Numbered from the stretch's first letter, positions 10,901 through 19,156 are shown. The stretch is 64,000 nucleotides of DNA from Streptomyces abyssomicinicus (GCF_008974245.1 NZ_BBZI01000006.1:905125-969124); one strand, 5' to 3'. Notes: a model not told the origin generated them from the letters alone. Made by a program: numbers and translations.

Positions 10901-11156
10901 CCACGCCGGCCACCAGGAGGGTGGTGGGGCCGCCCTCACGGGCGAAGCGCCGGGCGAAGGTCGGGTGGGCCGGTGCGGCGGCCTCCAGGGCGCGGAGGTA
11001 GGCGTCGTACTCCGGCTGGGCGGCGCGGGCCATGGTGTCCAGGGCGGCACGGGCGCGGGTGAGCAGGGCGGTGGGGTCGGCGCCGGTGCGGCGGGCCTCC
11101 TCCGTGACCGTGCGGTCGAGCAACTCTGCGGCGTCCTGGCGGTGCGGGTCGCGCAT
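7983..11156 (-). CDS. Membrane-associated STAND (NB-ARC) NTPase with tetratricopeptide repeats
   Basis: A 1057-residue regulator-like protein. Two hydrophobic Ala/Gly/Val segments at about residues 78-122 should insert in the membrane. The NB-ARC core follows: P-loop GVPGSGRT at 244-251, Walker B VIMLLDD at 331-337, and a LLVTSRTPLVLP sensor-like strand. A winged-helix-like segment and about ten TPR units (AWTLHYLGQALEETGDLDEAGREL type) fill the C-terminal half. There is no SARP or other DNA-binding domain at the N-terminus, unlike AfsR. The family acts as ligand-triggered switches; the trigger and output here are unknown. ATG 11156 is preceded by a strong GGAGGGGGA. The gene is probably monocistronic, 253 bp downstream of the mca pair. 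Confidence 0.88.
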   Translation of the reverse strand: MRDPHRQDAAELLDRTVTEEARRTGADPTALLTRARAALDTMARAAQPEYDAYLRALEAAAPAHPTFARRFAREGGPTTLLVAGVAAATATVADLALGTGGAVALGAGLSVGLTATATAVVRVTASHLPAAHHHAGAVLQPGGPEALRLQWLTALELRGIRPWLEQQRRLAAPQRSPSAPPRLRGNDKSAAARRRVTLERSFDQLPPADAPFAGRREELTAIRRWARAARADADSRPTVVVLHGVPGSGRTALAARAAHDLRDEYRGACLVDLRGDSPSDPPLPTRQALLHLLNRLGAPREQLLFREGSTPEQQLTRLTELYRRHLAGLPVIMLLDDASDPDQVRALLPERSESLLLVTSRTPLVLPRDLPARTHQLAVQPLPEDDAREALAAYTPPGTDRPRDDGSADRVHRLCGGLPLALRVAGTALGARTPARLAEDLDAYGPVTPVQRALWLRYTDQSEQARRLLRRLALAGRASLGAAAAASLLATDEQDAWRHLAALARAGLVEPVRGTRCRLHDVVRAFAQERLQEEETPAERTAAQERLISTYARLADSVLRMLDGNVSTRTGLSSPAGAAPQGFSSPKEALRWLDDESAFITAALRHADGVDRSAVHALLGALCDYCLLRGDMYRLGEINELARSVDEGLMLRSVTWRTGIAARQIGDLDKAKSTLSSLVDDYRASAQEADAARAMGSLGITLHHQGNLPEAAAKLREAVQLQTAPELAADRAWTLHALGAVERDRGNLAEARQLLGQSLALHRAAEAVHGEAWARYQFGQLALRTGDVERGRQELRAALDLYRRTRDTRGQAWTRTQLERARLADGEAAGAVEGLRKAVALHREIEDLRGEAWTLHYLGQALEETGDLDEAGRELERSRALFSRMRDVYGLGWARHHLARVTRDQRAARAGSLRNSGFARQLLVDARVDFRRAGVVHGEAWTCLELAVIDAGNSREERGLALCDEAVGLAESCGDARAEAWGRFLRCTLLPYAAAGGTETAQAELAALVPVVKDPRLVDCAATWELFLRRGLPAGEGWPAWRLGLTPTRAAREILGG

Positions 11157-11409
11157 GTCCGGTCCCCCTCCGGTGGCGATGCCGTGCGCCTGCGGCGGGC
11201 CCCCAACGGGGGTTTTGCCCCCGTGCGCCCCCCGAAGCCGCCCAGTGTTCCTCCCCCACCCTCACGGGTGCCGAAACCGCCCCCCGCCCCGCGACCCCAC
11301 CTTCTCGCCACGGGCGCGGCCAGCGGCCGGGGCCGGGAGCACGCGCGCGGCACGGCTCGCCGCCCACGCCCCGGCGGGGACGAGGGCGGCGGCCCCGCGC
11401 CGCGGCGGG

Positions 11410-11643
11410 CTACTCCTTGGAGGAGGACGCGGACGGCGCCGAGGACGTGGCCTCGCCCTCGTCCTCGAGCCCCACCCGCTTCGCCCGCTCCATGTGCTTG
11501 TTCATGGACTTCATCAGCCCCCACACCGCCAGCGCCATGACGGCGAAGACGATGAACCCCAGCACGCCCGGGGTGACCTTGTCCTTGTCGAATTCCTCCG
11601 CGGCCAGAACCAGGAGGCTTGCGCTTGCGCTCATGTCAGCCAT
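11410..11643 (-). CDS. Small single-span membrane protein downstream of mca
   Basis: A 77-residue protein with one hydrophobic helix (VLGFIVFAVMALAVWGLM, about residues 27-45), then a basic stretch with KHMERAKR and an acidic/Ser-rich tail. This form recurs next to mca in Streptomyces as far as I recall; the function is not known. Its ATG at 11643 overlaps the mca stop codon by 8 bases, so it should be translationally coupled to mca; ATG 11634 is the alternative. A basal GGGAC lies just upstream. Confidence 0.8.
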   Translation of the reverse strand: MADMSASASLLVLAAEEFDKDKVTPGVLGFIVFAVMALAVWGLMKSMNKHMERAKRVGLEDEGEATSSAPSASSSKE

Positions 11644-12517
11644 TGTCCCGGATGCCCGCGAAGAGGTCCGACTCGGGGATGGAGGTCGTCACCAACGACT
11701 TCGCCAGCTCGTACTCCTCGGTGGGCCAGATCTCCCGCTGGAGGTCCAGCGGGATCCGGAACCAGCCCCCGTCGGGGTCGATCTGCGTGGCGTGCGCGAT
11801 CAGCGCCCGGTCCCGCGTCTCGTAGAAGTCCCCGCACGGCACGAACGTGGTGAGCGTGCGCTCGACCCGCTCGATCTCGTCCCACCGCTTGAGCCAGTCG
11901 CCGTAGGGGGACTCCAGCCCGCGCTCCTCCATCGCCTCATGCAGCGCCACCGTGCGCGGCCGGTTGAAGCCCTGGTTGTAGTAGAGCTTCTGCGGCTGGA
12001 AGGCCGGCCCGTACTCGGACTCGGGGTACTTCTCCAGGTCGGTCGCGCCCTCGAAGGCCACCATCGTGATCTTGTGGGTCATGATGTGGTCGGGGTGCGG
12101 GTAGCCGCCGTTCTCGTCGTACGTGGTGATCACCTGCGGCCGGAAGGACCGGATCTGCCGCACCAGCTCACCGGCCGCCTTGTCGACGTCCTCCAGCGCG
12201 AAGCAGCCGTCGGGAAGCGGGGGCAGCGGGTCGCCCTCGGGAAGGCCGGAGTCGACGAAGCCGAGCCATGCCTGCTTCACGCCGAGGATCTCCCGCGCCG
12301 CGTCCATCTCCTTGCGACGGACCTCGTGGATGTTCTCCTCGATGTACTTGTCGCCCTGGAGCTTCGGGTTCAGGATCGAACCGCGCTCACCGCCGGTGCA
12401 GGTCACCACGAGGACGTCCACGCCCTCGGACACGTACTTGGCCATGGTGGCGGCGCCCTTGCTCGACTCGTCGTCGGGGTGGGCGTGGACTGCCATCAGT
12501 CGCAGCTGCTCGGTCAA
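11636..12517 (-). CDS. mca: Mycothiol S-conjugate amidase Mca
   Basis: Cleaves mycothiol S-conjugates to a mercapturic acid and GlcN-Ins, the detoxification step for electrophiles and antibiotics in actinomycetes. The 293-residue protein shows the LmbE/PIG-L zinc site: HAHPDDE at residues 11-17 and YPHPDH near 142-147. The longer C-terminal part and the pattern TCTGGERGSILNP support Mca rather than MshB. The TTG at 12517 is chosen because GAGGA lies about 7 bases upstream; ATG at 12496 would begin too close to the zinc motif. It heads a two-gene unit with the small membrane protein. Confidence 0.95.
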   Translation of the reverse strand: MTEQLRLMAVHAHPDDESSKGAATMAKYVSEGVDVLVVTCTGGERGSILNPKLQGDKYIEENIHEVRRKEMDAAREILGVKQAWLGFVDSGLPEGDPLPPLPDGCFALEDVDKAAGELVRQIRSFRPQVITTYDENGGYPHPDHIMTHKITMVAFEGATDLEKYPESEYGPAFQPQKLYYNQGFNRPRTVALHEAMEERGLESPYGDWLKRWDEIERVERTLTTFVPCGDFYETRDRALIAHATQIDPDGGWFRIPLDLQREIWPTEEYELAKSLVTTSIPESDLFAGIRDNG

Positions 12518-12607
12518 GGCTCAATCCTCAGAGATCGGTCGGCGCCCGGGCGGCGCACACGCGTGGGCGAGCGGTCCCCGGTGAGGGTGGGGCCCATCCG
12601 CGCCTTC

Positions 12608-12613
12608 TATAGT
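12608..12613 (+). promoter_or_regulatory. Probable -10 box TATAGT of the DUF4307 gene
   Basis: TATAGT matches the vegetative -10 consensus at five of six positions and lies about 70 bp before the downstream ATG. No good -35 is seen, so the assignment rests on the hexamer alone. Confidence 0.5.
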
Positions 12614-12682
12614 GACGGAATCGGGGGACGATTGATTCCGGGGTCCGGACCCGACCTCCGCCCCCGCCCGGAAGGACCGATC

Positions 12683-13108
12683 ATGAGCACGGCGAACACG
12701 CAGCCCACCGGGCAGCAGCCGCCCGCCGGCCGTTACGGCCGTGCCGCGGACGCGGCCGGGGACCGCGGCTCCGACCGCACCCTGAAGGCCGTGGGCGCGG
12801 TGCTGGGCGTCCTGCTGGTCGCCGTCGTCGCCTGGTTCGGTTTCCACCACGTGGGCGGCAGCGAGATCAGCGGTCAGCTGATCACCTTCAGGACCGCCGA
12901 GGACTCGGTCCGGGTGGAACTCGAGGTCTTCAAGGACGACGGCGTCACCGGCTACTGCACGGTCCGCTCCCAGGCCGAGAGCGGCGCCGAGGTCGGCCGC
13001 GCCGACTTCCGCTTCGACGAGGACTCCACCCGCGTGCTCAAGACGGTCACCCTGCGCACCACCAGCCGCGGCACCACCGCCGAGCTGCTGGGCTGCCACA
13101 CCGGCTGA
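12683..13108 (+). CDS. DUF4307-type single-span membrane protein
   Basis: The 141-residue product has a short cytosolic Gln/Pro/Arg-rich head, one transmembrane helix at about residues 35-53 (AVGAVLGVLLVAVVAWFGF), and a folded extracytoplasmic domain of alternating beta-strands with two Cys (GYCTVRS and LLGCHTG). The arrangement fits the actinobacterial DUF4307 family. Function is unknown. ATG 12683 follows GGAAGGA at normal spacing. The gene sits between mca (divergent) and greA (downstream, 158 bp away). Confidence 0.85.
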   Translation: MSTANTQPTGQQPPAGRYGRAADAAGDRGSDRTLKAVGAVLGVLLVAVVAWFGFHHVGGSEISGQLITFRTAEDSVRVELEVFKDDGVTGYCTVRSQAESGAEVGRADFRFDEDSTRVLKTVTLRTTSRGTTAELLGCHTG

Positions 13109-13266
13109 CGGCGTCCGCCCGGCCGGCGGCGGCCCGTCGGCGGGCGGGCATTTCTTCTCCCACTTTCGCGGCGCGATTGTTAGGCTCGTGGTTTCGCCCA
13201 CCCATGAGGGACCATTCTTCTGGGTAGGGCGTTGCTTTGTATTCCCAGTACGGACGAGGAGCACCT

Positions 13267-13764
13267 GTGACCCAGACCAGCGAGAACGTCACCTGGCTCA
13301 CCCAGGAGGCGTACAACAAGCTCAAGGACGAGCTTGCGTACCTTACTGGTCCTGCGCGCACCGAAATCGCCGCCAAGATCGCGGCCGCGCGCGAAGAGGG
13401 CGATCTGCGGGAGAACGGCGGCTACCACGCCGCCAAGGAGGAGCAGGGCAAGCAGGAGCTCCGGGTGCGGCAACTCCAGCAGCTGCTGGAGTCGGCGCAG
13501 GTCGGCGAGGCGCCGGCCGCCGACGGCGAGGTCGCTCCGGGCATGCTCGTCACGGTCGCCTTCGACGGCGACGAGGACGACACCCTCACGTTCCTGCTCG
13601 CCTCCCGGGAGTACGCCAGCGAGGAGATCGAGACGTACTCCCCGCAGTCCCCGCTCGGCAAGGGCGTGATCGGCCACACGGTCGGTGAGGACGCGGAGTA
13701 CGAGCTGCCGAACGGCAAGAAGGCCTCCGTGCGCATTCTGAAGGCCGAGCCGTACAAGGGCTGA
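13267..13764 (+). CDS. greA: Transcription elongation factor GreA
   Basis: GreA stimulates the intrinsic cleavage activity of RNA polymerase to rescue backtracked complexes. The 165-residue protein has the N-terminal coiled coil with the two acidic tip residues in REEGDLRENGGYHAAKEEQG and the C-terminal FKBP-like domain (SPLGKGVIGHTVGE). GTG 13267 follows GACGAGGAGCACCT, a good Shine-Dalgarno. A TAGGCT hexamer at 13181-13186 is a candidate -10, which would give a leader of about 80 bases. A strong hairpin terminator follows. Confidence 0.97.
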   Translation: MTQTSENVTWLTQEAYNKLKDELAYLTGPARTEIAAKIAAAREEGDLRENGGYHAAKEEQGKQELRVRQLQQLLESAQVGEAPAADGEVAPGMLVTVAFDGDEDDTLTFLLASREYASEEIETYSPQSPLGKGVIGHTVGEDAEYELPNGKKASVRILKAEPYKG

Positions 13765-13798
13765 GCCGCCGGACGCGCAGGACGCGCAATCCAACGAC

Positions 13799-13828
13799 GG
13801 GACCCCCGGGCGTCGGCCCGGGGGTCCC
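13799..13828. terminator. Hairpin terminator after greA
   Basis: A perfect 13-bp stem (13799-13811 with 13816-13828) closes a GTCG loop, 35 bases past the greA stop. It lies between convergent genes and should stop transcription from both sides. Confidence 0.85.
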
Positions 13829-13898
13829 GGTGCGTCCTGCCGCGGCGCCGCGGTACGACGCACCGCGTCCGGCGCCCGCGACCGGCGTCCCGCGTCCC

Positions 13899-14780
13899 TC
13901 ACACGGTGGCGGACCGGTACTTGCGCACCGACAGGGTCCGGAAGATCACGATGATCGCCACCGAGTAGGCCAGCGACGCCCACACCGGGTGCTGCATCGG
14001 CCAGGCGTCCGAGGTGGACTGTCCCGGGTTGGCCCACAGGACCCGGCAGGCCTGCACGATCGCGCTGAACGGGTTCCACTCGGCGATGTGCCGCAGCCAG
14101 GGCGTCATGTTGGACGGGTCGACGAACGCGTTGGAGATGAACGTCACCGGGAAGAGCCAGATCAGCCCGCCGTTGGTGGCCGCCTCCGGGCTGCGCACCG
14201 ACAGGCCGATCAGCGCGCCGATCCAGGTGAAGGCGTAGCCGCAGAGCATCAGCAGTCCGAACCCGGCGGCCACCCGGAACGCGTCGGTGTCGCCGTTCGT
14301 CCCGACCCGCCAGCCCAGCAGCAGGGCGACGGAGGCCAGGATGAGCACGGTCAGCGCCGTCTGCACGAGGTCGGCCAGCGTCCGCCCGGTGAGCACCGCG
14401 CCGCGGGCCATCGGCAGGGCGCGGAAGCGGTCGATGAGCCCCTTGTGCATGTCCTCCGCGATGCCCGCGCCGGCGCCCGCGGTGGCGAAGGTGACGGTCT
14501 GGGCGAAGATGCCGGCCATCAGGAAGTTCCGGTAGTCCGCGGCGCTGGTCGACCCGCCGACCATCAGGGACCCGCCGAACACGTAGGTGAACAGCACGAC
14601 GAACATGACCGGCTGGATGAGCCCGAAGAGGACGATCTCGGGGATCCTGGTCATCCGGATCAGGTTGCGCCGCGCCACGATCAGCGAGTCGCGCCAGGAC
14701 TGCCGCACCCCGCTCCCGCGGCCCGCGACGGGGCGGCGCCCCCCTCCCCCTCCGGTCCCCGCCTCCGCGACGGCGCTCAT
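13899..14780 (-). CDS. ABC-2 type transporter permease (DrrB family)
   Basis: A 293-residue permease with six predicted helices, beginning FGLIQPVMFVVLFTYVFGGS after a cytosolic Gly-rich head. The conserved coupling segment EDMHKGLIDRFRALPMARGAVLTGR and the late WNPFSAIVQACRVLW stretch mark the DrrB subfamily of drug exporters. It pairs with the ATPase encoded just upstream; ATG 14780 overlaps that gene's stop codon (ATGA), so the two are coupled. The exported substrate cannot be read from sequence; antibiotic or lipid-like compounds are typical for the family. Confidence 0.93.
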   Translation of the reverse strand: MSAVAEAGTGGGGGRRPVAGRGSGVRQSWRDSLIVARRNLIRMTRIPEIVLFGLIQPVMFVVLFTYVFGGSLMVGGSTSAADYRNFLMAGIFAQTVTFATAGAGAGIAEDMHKGLIDRFRALPMARGAVLTGRTLADLVQTALTVLILASVALLLGWRVGTNGDTDAFRVAAGFGLLMLCGYAFTWIGALIGLSVRSPEAATNGGLIWLFPVTFISNAFVDPSNMTPWLRHIAEWNPFSAIVQACRVLWANPGQSTSDAWPMQHPVWASLAYSVAIIVIFRTLSVRKYRSATV

Positions 14781-15748
14781 GCGGTCCCCTCCTCCTCGGC
14801 AGCCGCCGCCTCGGCCATGTGACCGGTCAGCGAGAGGAACACGTCGTCCAGGGTGGGGCGGCGCAATCCCACGTCGTCCAGTTCGACACCGCGGGCGTCG
14901 AGCTCGCGGATCACCTCGGCCAGCAGCTTGGGACCGCCGCTCACCGGGACGGTCAGCCTGCGGGTGTGCTCCTCCGTGGCGAGCTCGCCGACCCCGACCC
15001 GGGTGAGCACGGCGGCCGCCTCCGGCATCAGCTCCCGGACCCGGACGATGACCTCCACCCGTTCACCGCCGGTGCGGGCCTTCAGCTCGTCGGAGGTGCC
15101 GCGGGCGATCACCCGGCCGTGGTCGACGACCGCGATGTCGTGGGCGAGGTGGTCCGCCTCCTCCAGGTACTGGGTGGTCAGCAGCAGCGTCGTACCGCCG
15201 GAGACCAGGTCCTTGATCACGTCCCAGAGCTGGAGCCGGTTGCGGGGGTCGAGGCCGGTGGTCGGCTCGTCCATGAACATCACCGGCGGCCGCACCACCA
15301 GCGCGGCGGCCAGGTCGAGGCGGCGGCGCATGCCCCCGGAGTAGTTCTTGGTGATGCGGTCCGCCGCGTCGGTGAGGTGGAACTGCTCCAGCAGCTCGGT
15401 GGCCCGGGCCTTCGCGTCGCGACGGCCCATCTGGTAGAGCCGGCCCACCATCACCAGGTTCTCCCGCCCGGTGAGGTACTCGTCCACGGCGGCGAACTGG
15501 CCCGACAGCCCGATGCTGTGCCGTACGGCGTCGGGGTCCTTCAGCACGTCGATCCCGGCGACAACGGCGTTGCCGGCGTCCGGCCGCAGCAGCGTCGTCA
15601 GGCATCGCACAGCGGTGGTCTTCCCCGCGCCGTTGGGACCGAGCAGCCCCAGCACGGTCCCCTCGGGAACGTCCAGATCGACGCCGTCCAGCGCCCGCAC
15701 GTCCCCGAAGGTCTTCACCAGCCCCTCGGCCCGAATGGCCCCCGGCAT
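14777..15748 (-). CDS. ABC transporter ATPase (DrrA family)
   Basis: The 323-residue ATPase has Walker A GPNGAGKTT near residue 38, signature YSGGMRRRLDLA, Walker B PPVMFMDEPTTGLDP and the H-loop TTQYLEEAD. The roughly 90-residue C-terminal extension ending in LRRPTLDDVFLSLTGH is typical of DrrA daunorubicin-resistance ATPases. ATG 15748 is chosen because GGAGG lies 4 bases upstream; the in-frame TTG at 15772 lacks this. It forms a two-gene exporter operon with the permease. Confidence 0.94.
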   Translation of the reverse strand: MPGAIRAEGLVKTFGDVRALDGVDLDVPEGTVLGLLGPNGAGKTTAVRCLTTLLRPDAGNAVVAGIDVLKDPDAVRHSIGLSGQFAAVDEYLTGRENLVMVGRLYQMGRRDAKARATELLEQFHLTDAADRITKNYSGGMRRRLDLAAALVVRPPVMFMDEPTTGLDPRNRLQLWDVIKDLVSGGTTLLLTTQYLEEADHLAHDIAVVDHGRVIARGTSDELKARTGGERVEVIVRVRELMPEAAAVLTRVGVGELATEEHTRRLTVPVSGGPKLLAEVIRELDARGVELDDVGLRRPTLDDVFLSLTGHMAEAAAAEEEGTA

Positions 15749-15874
15749 GTCGCCTCCGGCCCACCTCGACAACGATCCGGTTCCGAGCCTAGGTTTCCCC
15801 GGCCGATCCCGCCCGTCGGGGCGGCACGGGACGGTACGGGCGTCACCGCGGCGTGGTGTCCTGCGAAGACCCGT

Positions 15875-15880
15875 TACGCT
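15875..15880 (+). promoter_or_regulatory. Probable -10 of cystathionine gamma-synthase gene (TACGCT, leaderless type)
   Basis: TACGCT ends 8 bases before the ATG at 15889, and no Shine-Dalgarno is present in between. This suggests transcription starts at or near the start codon. No clear -35 is visible. Confidence 0.5.
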
Positions 15881-15888
15881 CGGTTCGC

Positions 15889-17043
15889 ATGAGTGACAAG
15901 CACTTCAGCGAGCACTTCGAGACGCTGGCGATCCACGCGGGCAACACCGCCGATCCCCTGACCGGTGCCGTGGTCCCGCCCATCTACCAGGTCTCCACGT
16001 ACAAGCAGGACGGCGTCGGCGGTCTGCGCGGCGGCTACGAGTACAGCCGCAGCGCCAACCCCACGCGCACCGCCCTGGAGGAGAACCTCGCCGCCCTGGA
16101 GGGCGGCCGCCGGGGTCTCGCCTTCGCCTCCGGCCTCGCCGCCGAGGACTGCCTGCTGCGCACCCTGCTCGCGCCGGGCGACCACGTGGTCATCCCCAAC
16201 GACGCCTACGGCGGCACGTTCCGTCTCTTCGCCAAGGTCGTCTCCCGCTGGGGCGTGGAGTGGTCCGTCGCGGACAGCGGCGACCCGGACGCCCTGCGCG
16301 CAGCGATGACCCCTAAGACCAAGGCGGTCTGGGTGGAGACCCCCTCCAACCCGCTCCTCGGCATCACCGACATCGCCGCCGCCGCGCAGATCGCGCACGA
16401 CGGCGGGGCCCGCCTGGTCGTCGACAACACCTTCGCCACGCCGTACCTCCAGCAGCCGCTGGCGCTCGGCGCGGACGTGGTGGTGCACTCGCTCACCAAG
16501 TACATGGGCGGCCACTCCGACGTGGTCGGCGGCGCCCTGATCACCGCGGACCAGGCGCTCGGCGAGGAGCTCGCCTACCACCAGAACGCCATGGGCGCGG
16601 TGGCCGGCCCGTTCGACTCCTGGCTGGTGCTGCGCGGCACCAAGACGCTGGCGGTGCGGATGGACCGTCACTCGGAGAACGCCGCGAAGGTCGTCGACAT
16701 GCTCAGCCGTCACCCCAAGGTGACGAAGGTGCTCTACCCGGGTCTGCCGGAGCACCCCGGGCACGAGGTCGCCGCCAAGCAGATGAGGGCGTTCGGCGGC
16801 ATGGTGTCGTTCCAGGTGGCGGGCGGCGAGGAGGCGGCGGTGGCGGTCTGCGACCGTGCCAAGGTCTTCACGCTGGGCGAGTCGCTGGGCGGCGTCGAGT
16901 CCCTGATCGAGCACCCGGGCCGCATGACCCACGCCTCCGCGGCGGGTTCCGCGCTGGAGGTCCCGGCGGACCTGGTGCGCCTCTCCGTGGGCATCGAGAA
17001 CGCCGACGACCTCGTCGAGGACCTGCGCCAGGCCCTCGGCTAG
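15889..17043 (+). CDS. metB: Cystathionine gamma-synthase (Cys/Met metabolism PLP enzyme)
   Basis: The 384-residue PLP enzyme joins O-acyl-homoserine and cysteine to cystathionine in methionine synthesis. It has the family's N-terminal ETLAIHAG, the EYSRSANPTR substrate/phosphate segment, and the PLP lysine in HSLTKYMGGHSD at about residue 204. Gamma-synthase and gamma-lyase cannot be told apart with certainty by eye, so a reverse transsulfuration role is possible. ATG 15889 matches homologues; the frame open to 15853 adds unrelated residues. It is monocistronic, with a terminator before the convergent marR gene. Confidence 0.9.
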   Translation: MSDKHFSEHFETLAIHAGNTADPLTGAVVPPIYQVSTYKQDGVGGLRGGYEYSRSANPTRTALEENLAALEGGRRGLAFASGLAAEDCLLRTLLAPGDHVVIPNDAYGGTFRLFAKVVSRWGVEWSVADSGDPDALRAAMTPKTKAVWVETPSNPLLGITDIAAAAQIAHDGGARLVVDNTFATPYLQQPLALGADVVVHSLTKYMGGHSDVVGGALITADQALGEELAYHQNAMGAVAGPFDSWLVLRGTKTLAVRMDRHSENAAKVVDMLSRHPKVTKVLYPGLPEHPGHEVAAKQMRAFGGMVSFQVAGGEEAAVAVCDRAKVFTLGESLGGVESLIEHPGRMTHASAAGSALEVPADLVRLSVGIENADDLVEDLRQALG

Positions 17044-17053
17044 TCACCTCGTG

Positions 17054-17079
17054 GGGCCGGCCTCACCGCGGGCCGGCCC
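17054..17079. terminator. Hairpin between metB and the MarR gene
   Basis: The stem GGGCCGGCC / GGCCGGCCC (9 bp, 17054-17062 with 17071-17079) has an 8-base loop and starts 10 bases after the metB stop, between convergent genes. Confidence 0.7.
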
Positions 17080-17171
17080 TCCGGGCGTCGCGCCGGGCGG
17101 CACTCCGGGCGGTGCGCCGGTGGTGCGCCGGGCGGCGCGCCCGCCCGGGCGTCCCTCCCCCGGCCGGGCCG

Positions 17172-17717
17172 TCAGGAGTCCGACGGCACGTCGGAGGACT
17201 CGGCGGAGGAACGGCCGCCCGACTGCATCATCCGGTCGGAGAACGCGTCGTTCATCCGCGTCAGCAGCGCGCAGAACACGTGGCGTTCCTCCTCCGTCCA
17301 GTCGTCGGTCAGCTCCGCCATCAGCTGGCGGCGCGACTCCCGGACCTCCTCCAGCCGGCCCCGGCCGCGGGCCGACAGATCGAGCACCACCGCACGGCCG
17401 TCCTCGGGGTGCGAGGTCCGCCGGACCAGCCCGGCCTCGACCAGCGGGGCGACCTGGCGGGTCACCGTGGAGGAGTCGATGCCCATCCCGGCGGCCAGCG
17501 CCTTGACGCCCATCGGGCCTTCCTGTTCGAGCCGGTTGAGAAGCAGGTACGCCGCACGGTCCATGGAGTCGCGCAGCCGTCCGACGGCACCGAGCCGGGT
17601 CTGCTCGGCACGGCGCGCGAACAGTGCCATCTGGTACTGGAGCGCTTCGAGAAGACCGTCGTCGTCGGGGGTCGTCACGTCCATCGACTCCGTCGAGAGG
17701 TCGGGTGCAGTGGGCAT
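17172..17717 (-). CDS. MarR family transcriptional regulator
   Basis: A 181-residue winged-helix protein. The HTH sits at about residues 65-105 (MGVKALAAGMGIDSSTVTRQVAPLVEAGLVRR) and is followed by the wing SHPEDGRAVVLDLSARGR. A Ser-rich tail ends the protein. MarR proteins usually repress adjacent efflux or stress genes and respond to small phenolic or oxidising ligands. It is divergent from ilvA but no clear MarR palindrome was identified between them. ATG 17717 is used; ATG at 17684 (MDVTTPDDD) is a plausible alternative start. Confidence 0.9.
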   Translation of the reverse strand: MPTAPDLSTESMDVTTPDDDGLLEALQYQMALFARRAEQTRLGAVGRLRDSMDRAAYLLLNRLEQEGPMGVKALAAGMGIDSSTVTRQVAPLVEAGLVRRTSHPEDGRAVVLDLSARGRGRLEEVRESRRQLMAELTDDWTEEERHVFCALLTRMNDAFSDRMMQSGGRSSAESSDVPSDS

Positions 17718-17926
17718 GGCCGGAAGCTCACTTCGATCTGGGCCGGTGATGGGGGACAGGCTACGCGGACTGGCACCGGCACGTAACGACCCTGTGGAAA
17801 ACCCGTGTGCACATGTGCTCCCAGCCGCGCGGGGTCCCTGGGGGCACGGGGCACGGGCACGGGGGGGCGGCCCGCCGGTTTTCCACAGGACGGGTGGCGA
17901 AAGGCTCCGCCTGCGAGACTGAGCAC

Positions 17927-19156
17927 ATGAACCACCGCACGACCGCGGCTCTGCAGCCCGTCACGCTCGACGACGTGCGCGGCGCCCAGAAAATGCTGTC
18001 CGGCATCGCGCGGGTCACCGGCATGGAGGGCAGCAGGTACCTGTCCCGGCTGGTGGGCGCCCCGGTGCACCTGAAATGCGAGAACCTCCAGCGCACCGGT
18101 TCGTTCAAGCTGCGGGGCGCCTACATCCGCATCGCCGGCCTGCTGCCGGAGGAGCGGGCGGCCGGTGTGGTCGCCGCCAGCGCGGGCAACCACGCGCAGG
18201 GCGTCGCGCTGGCCGCCTCGCTGCTCGGCGTGAGGGCGACGGTCTTCATGCCGAAGGGCGCGCCCCTGCCGAAGATCAGCGCCACCCGGGAGTACGGCGC
18301 GGAGGTCATACTCCACGGCCAGGTGGTCGACGAGACCATGGCCGCGGCGACGGCGTACGCCGAGGAGACCGGCGCCGTCTTCATCCACCCCTTCGACCAC
18401 CCCGACGTGATCATCGGGCAGGGCACGGTCGGCCTGGAGATCCTGGAGCAGTGCCCCGAGGTGCGGACGATCGTGGTCGGCATGGGCGGAGGAGGACTCG
18501 CCGCCGGGGTGGCGGTGGCGGTGAAGTCGCTCCGGCCGGACGTGCGGATCGTCGGCGTCCAGGCGGAGGGCGCGGCCGCCTATCCGCCCTCCCTGGCGGC
18601 GGGCCACCCGGTGGCGGTGCCCCGGCCGGTGACGATGGCCGACGGCATCAAGGTGGGCAAGCCCGGCCAGGTGCCGTTCGCGCTGGTCAGCGACCTGGTC
18701 GACGAGGTGCGTACGGTCGGCGAGGACCAGCTGTCGGCCGCGCTCCTGCACTGCCTGGAGCGGGCCAAGCTGGTGGTCGAGCCGGCCGGGGCCAGCCCGG
18801 TGGCGGCCCTCCTCGCCGACCCCGGCGCGTTCCGCGGGCCGGTGGTCGCGGTGCTCTCCGGCGGCAACGTGGACCCGGTCCTCCTCCAGGGCGTCCTGCG
18901 GCACGGCATGTCGGTGCAGGGCCGCTACTTCGCCGTCCGGGTGCGCCTGAACGACCGCCCGGGCTCCCTGGCGACGCTGCTGTCCGTCCTCTCCGAGATG
19001 GACGTCAACGTCCTGGACGTCAGTCACCGCCGTACCGCTCCCCACCTGGGCCCCGCGGAGGCCGAGGTGGAGGTCCACCTCGAGACCAAGGGCCCCGAAC
19101 ACTGCGCCGAGGTGAACCGCGCCCTGCGCGCGGCGGGCTACACGACAGCGGACTGA
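17927..19156 (+). CDS. ilvA: Threonine ammonia-lyase with C-terminal ACT domain
   Basis: Deaminates L-threonine to 2-oxobutanoate, feeding isoleucine and, by oxidation, propionyl-CoA. The 409-residue fold-type II PLP enzyme has the PLP lysine K61 in TGSFKLRGA, the SAGNHAQG phosphate loop, and the glycine loop VVGMGGGGLAAG. One ACT domain lies at about residues 330-405 (FAVRVRLNDRPGSLATLLSVL). A single ACT domain is typical of the shorter, catabolic-like or isoleucine-insensitive forms, whereas biosynthetic IlvA usually has two ACT-like repeats. ATG 17927 has only a weak upstream hexamer (GAGACT, 6 bases) and no Shine-Dalgarno. Confidence 0.94.
   Translation: MNHRTTAALQPVTLDDVRGAQKMLSGIARVTGMEGSRYLSRLVGAPVHLKCENLQRTGSFKLRGAYIRIAGLLPEERAAGVVAASAGNHAQGVALAASLLGVRATVFMPKGAPLPKISATREYGAEVILHGQVVDETMAAATAYAEETGAVFIHPFDHPDVIIGQGTVGLEILEQCPEVRTIVVGMGGGGLAAGVAVAVKSLRPDVRIVGVQAEGAAAYPPSLAAGHPVAVPRPVTMADGIKVGKPGQVPFALVSDLVDEVRTVGEDQLSAALLHCLERAKLVVEPAGASPVAALLADPGAFRGPVVAVLSGGNVDPVLLQGVLRHGMSVQGRYFAVRVRLNDRPGSLATLLSVLSEMDVNVLDVSHRRTAPHLGPAEAEVEVHLETKGPEHCAEVNRALRAAGYTTAD

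Noticed and set aside
11417..13108. A 563-codon + strand frame that includes the DUF4307 gene
   Set aside because: Only its last 142 codons (from 12683) look protein-like and have a Shine-Dalgarno; the rest is antisense to mca.
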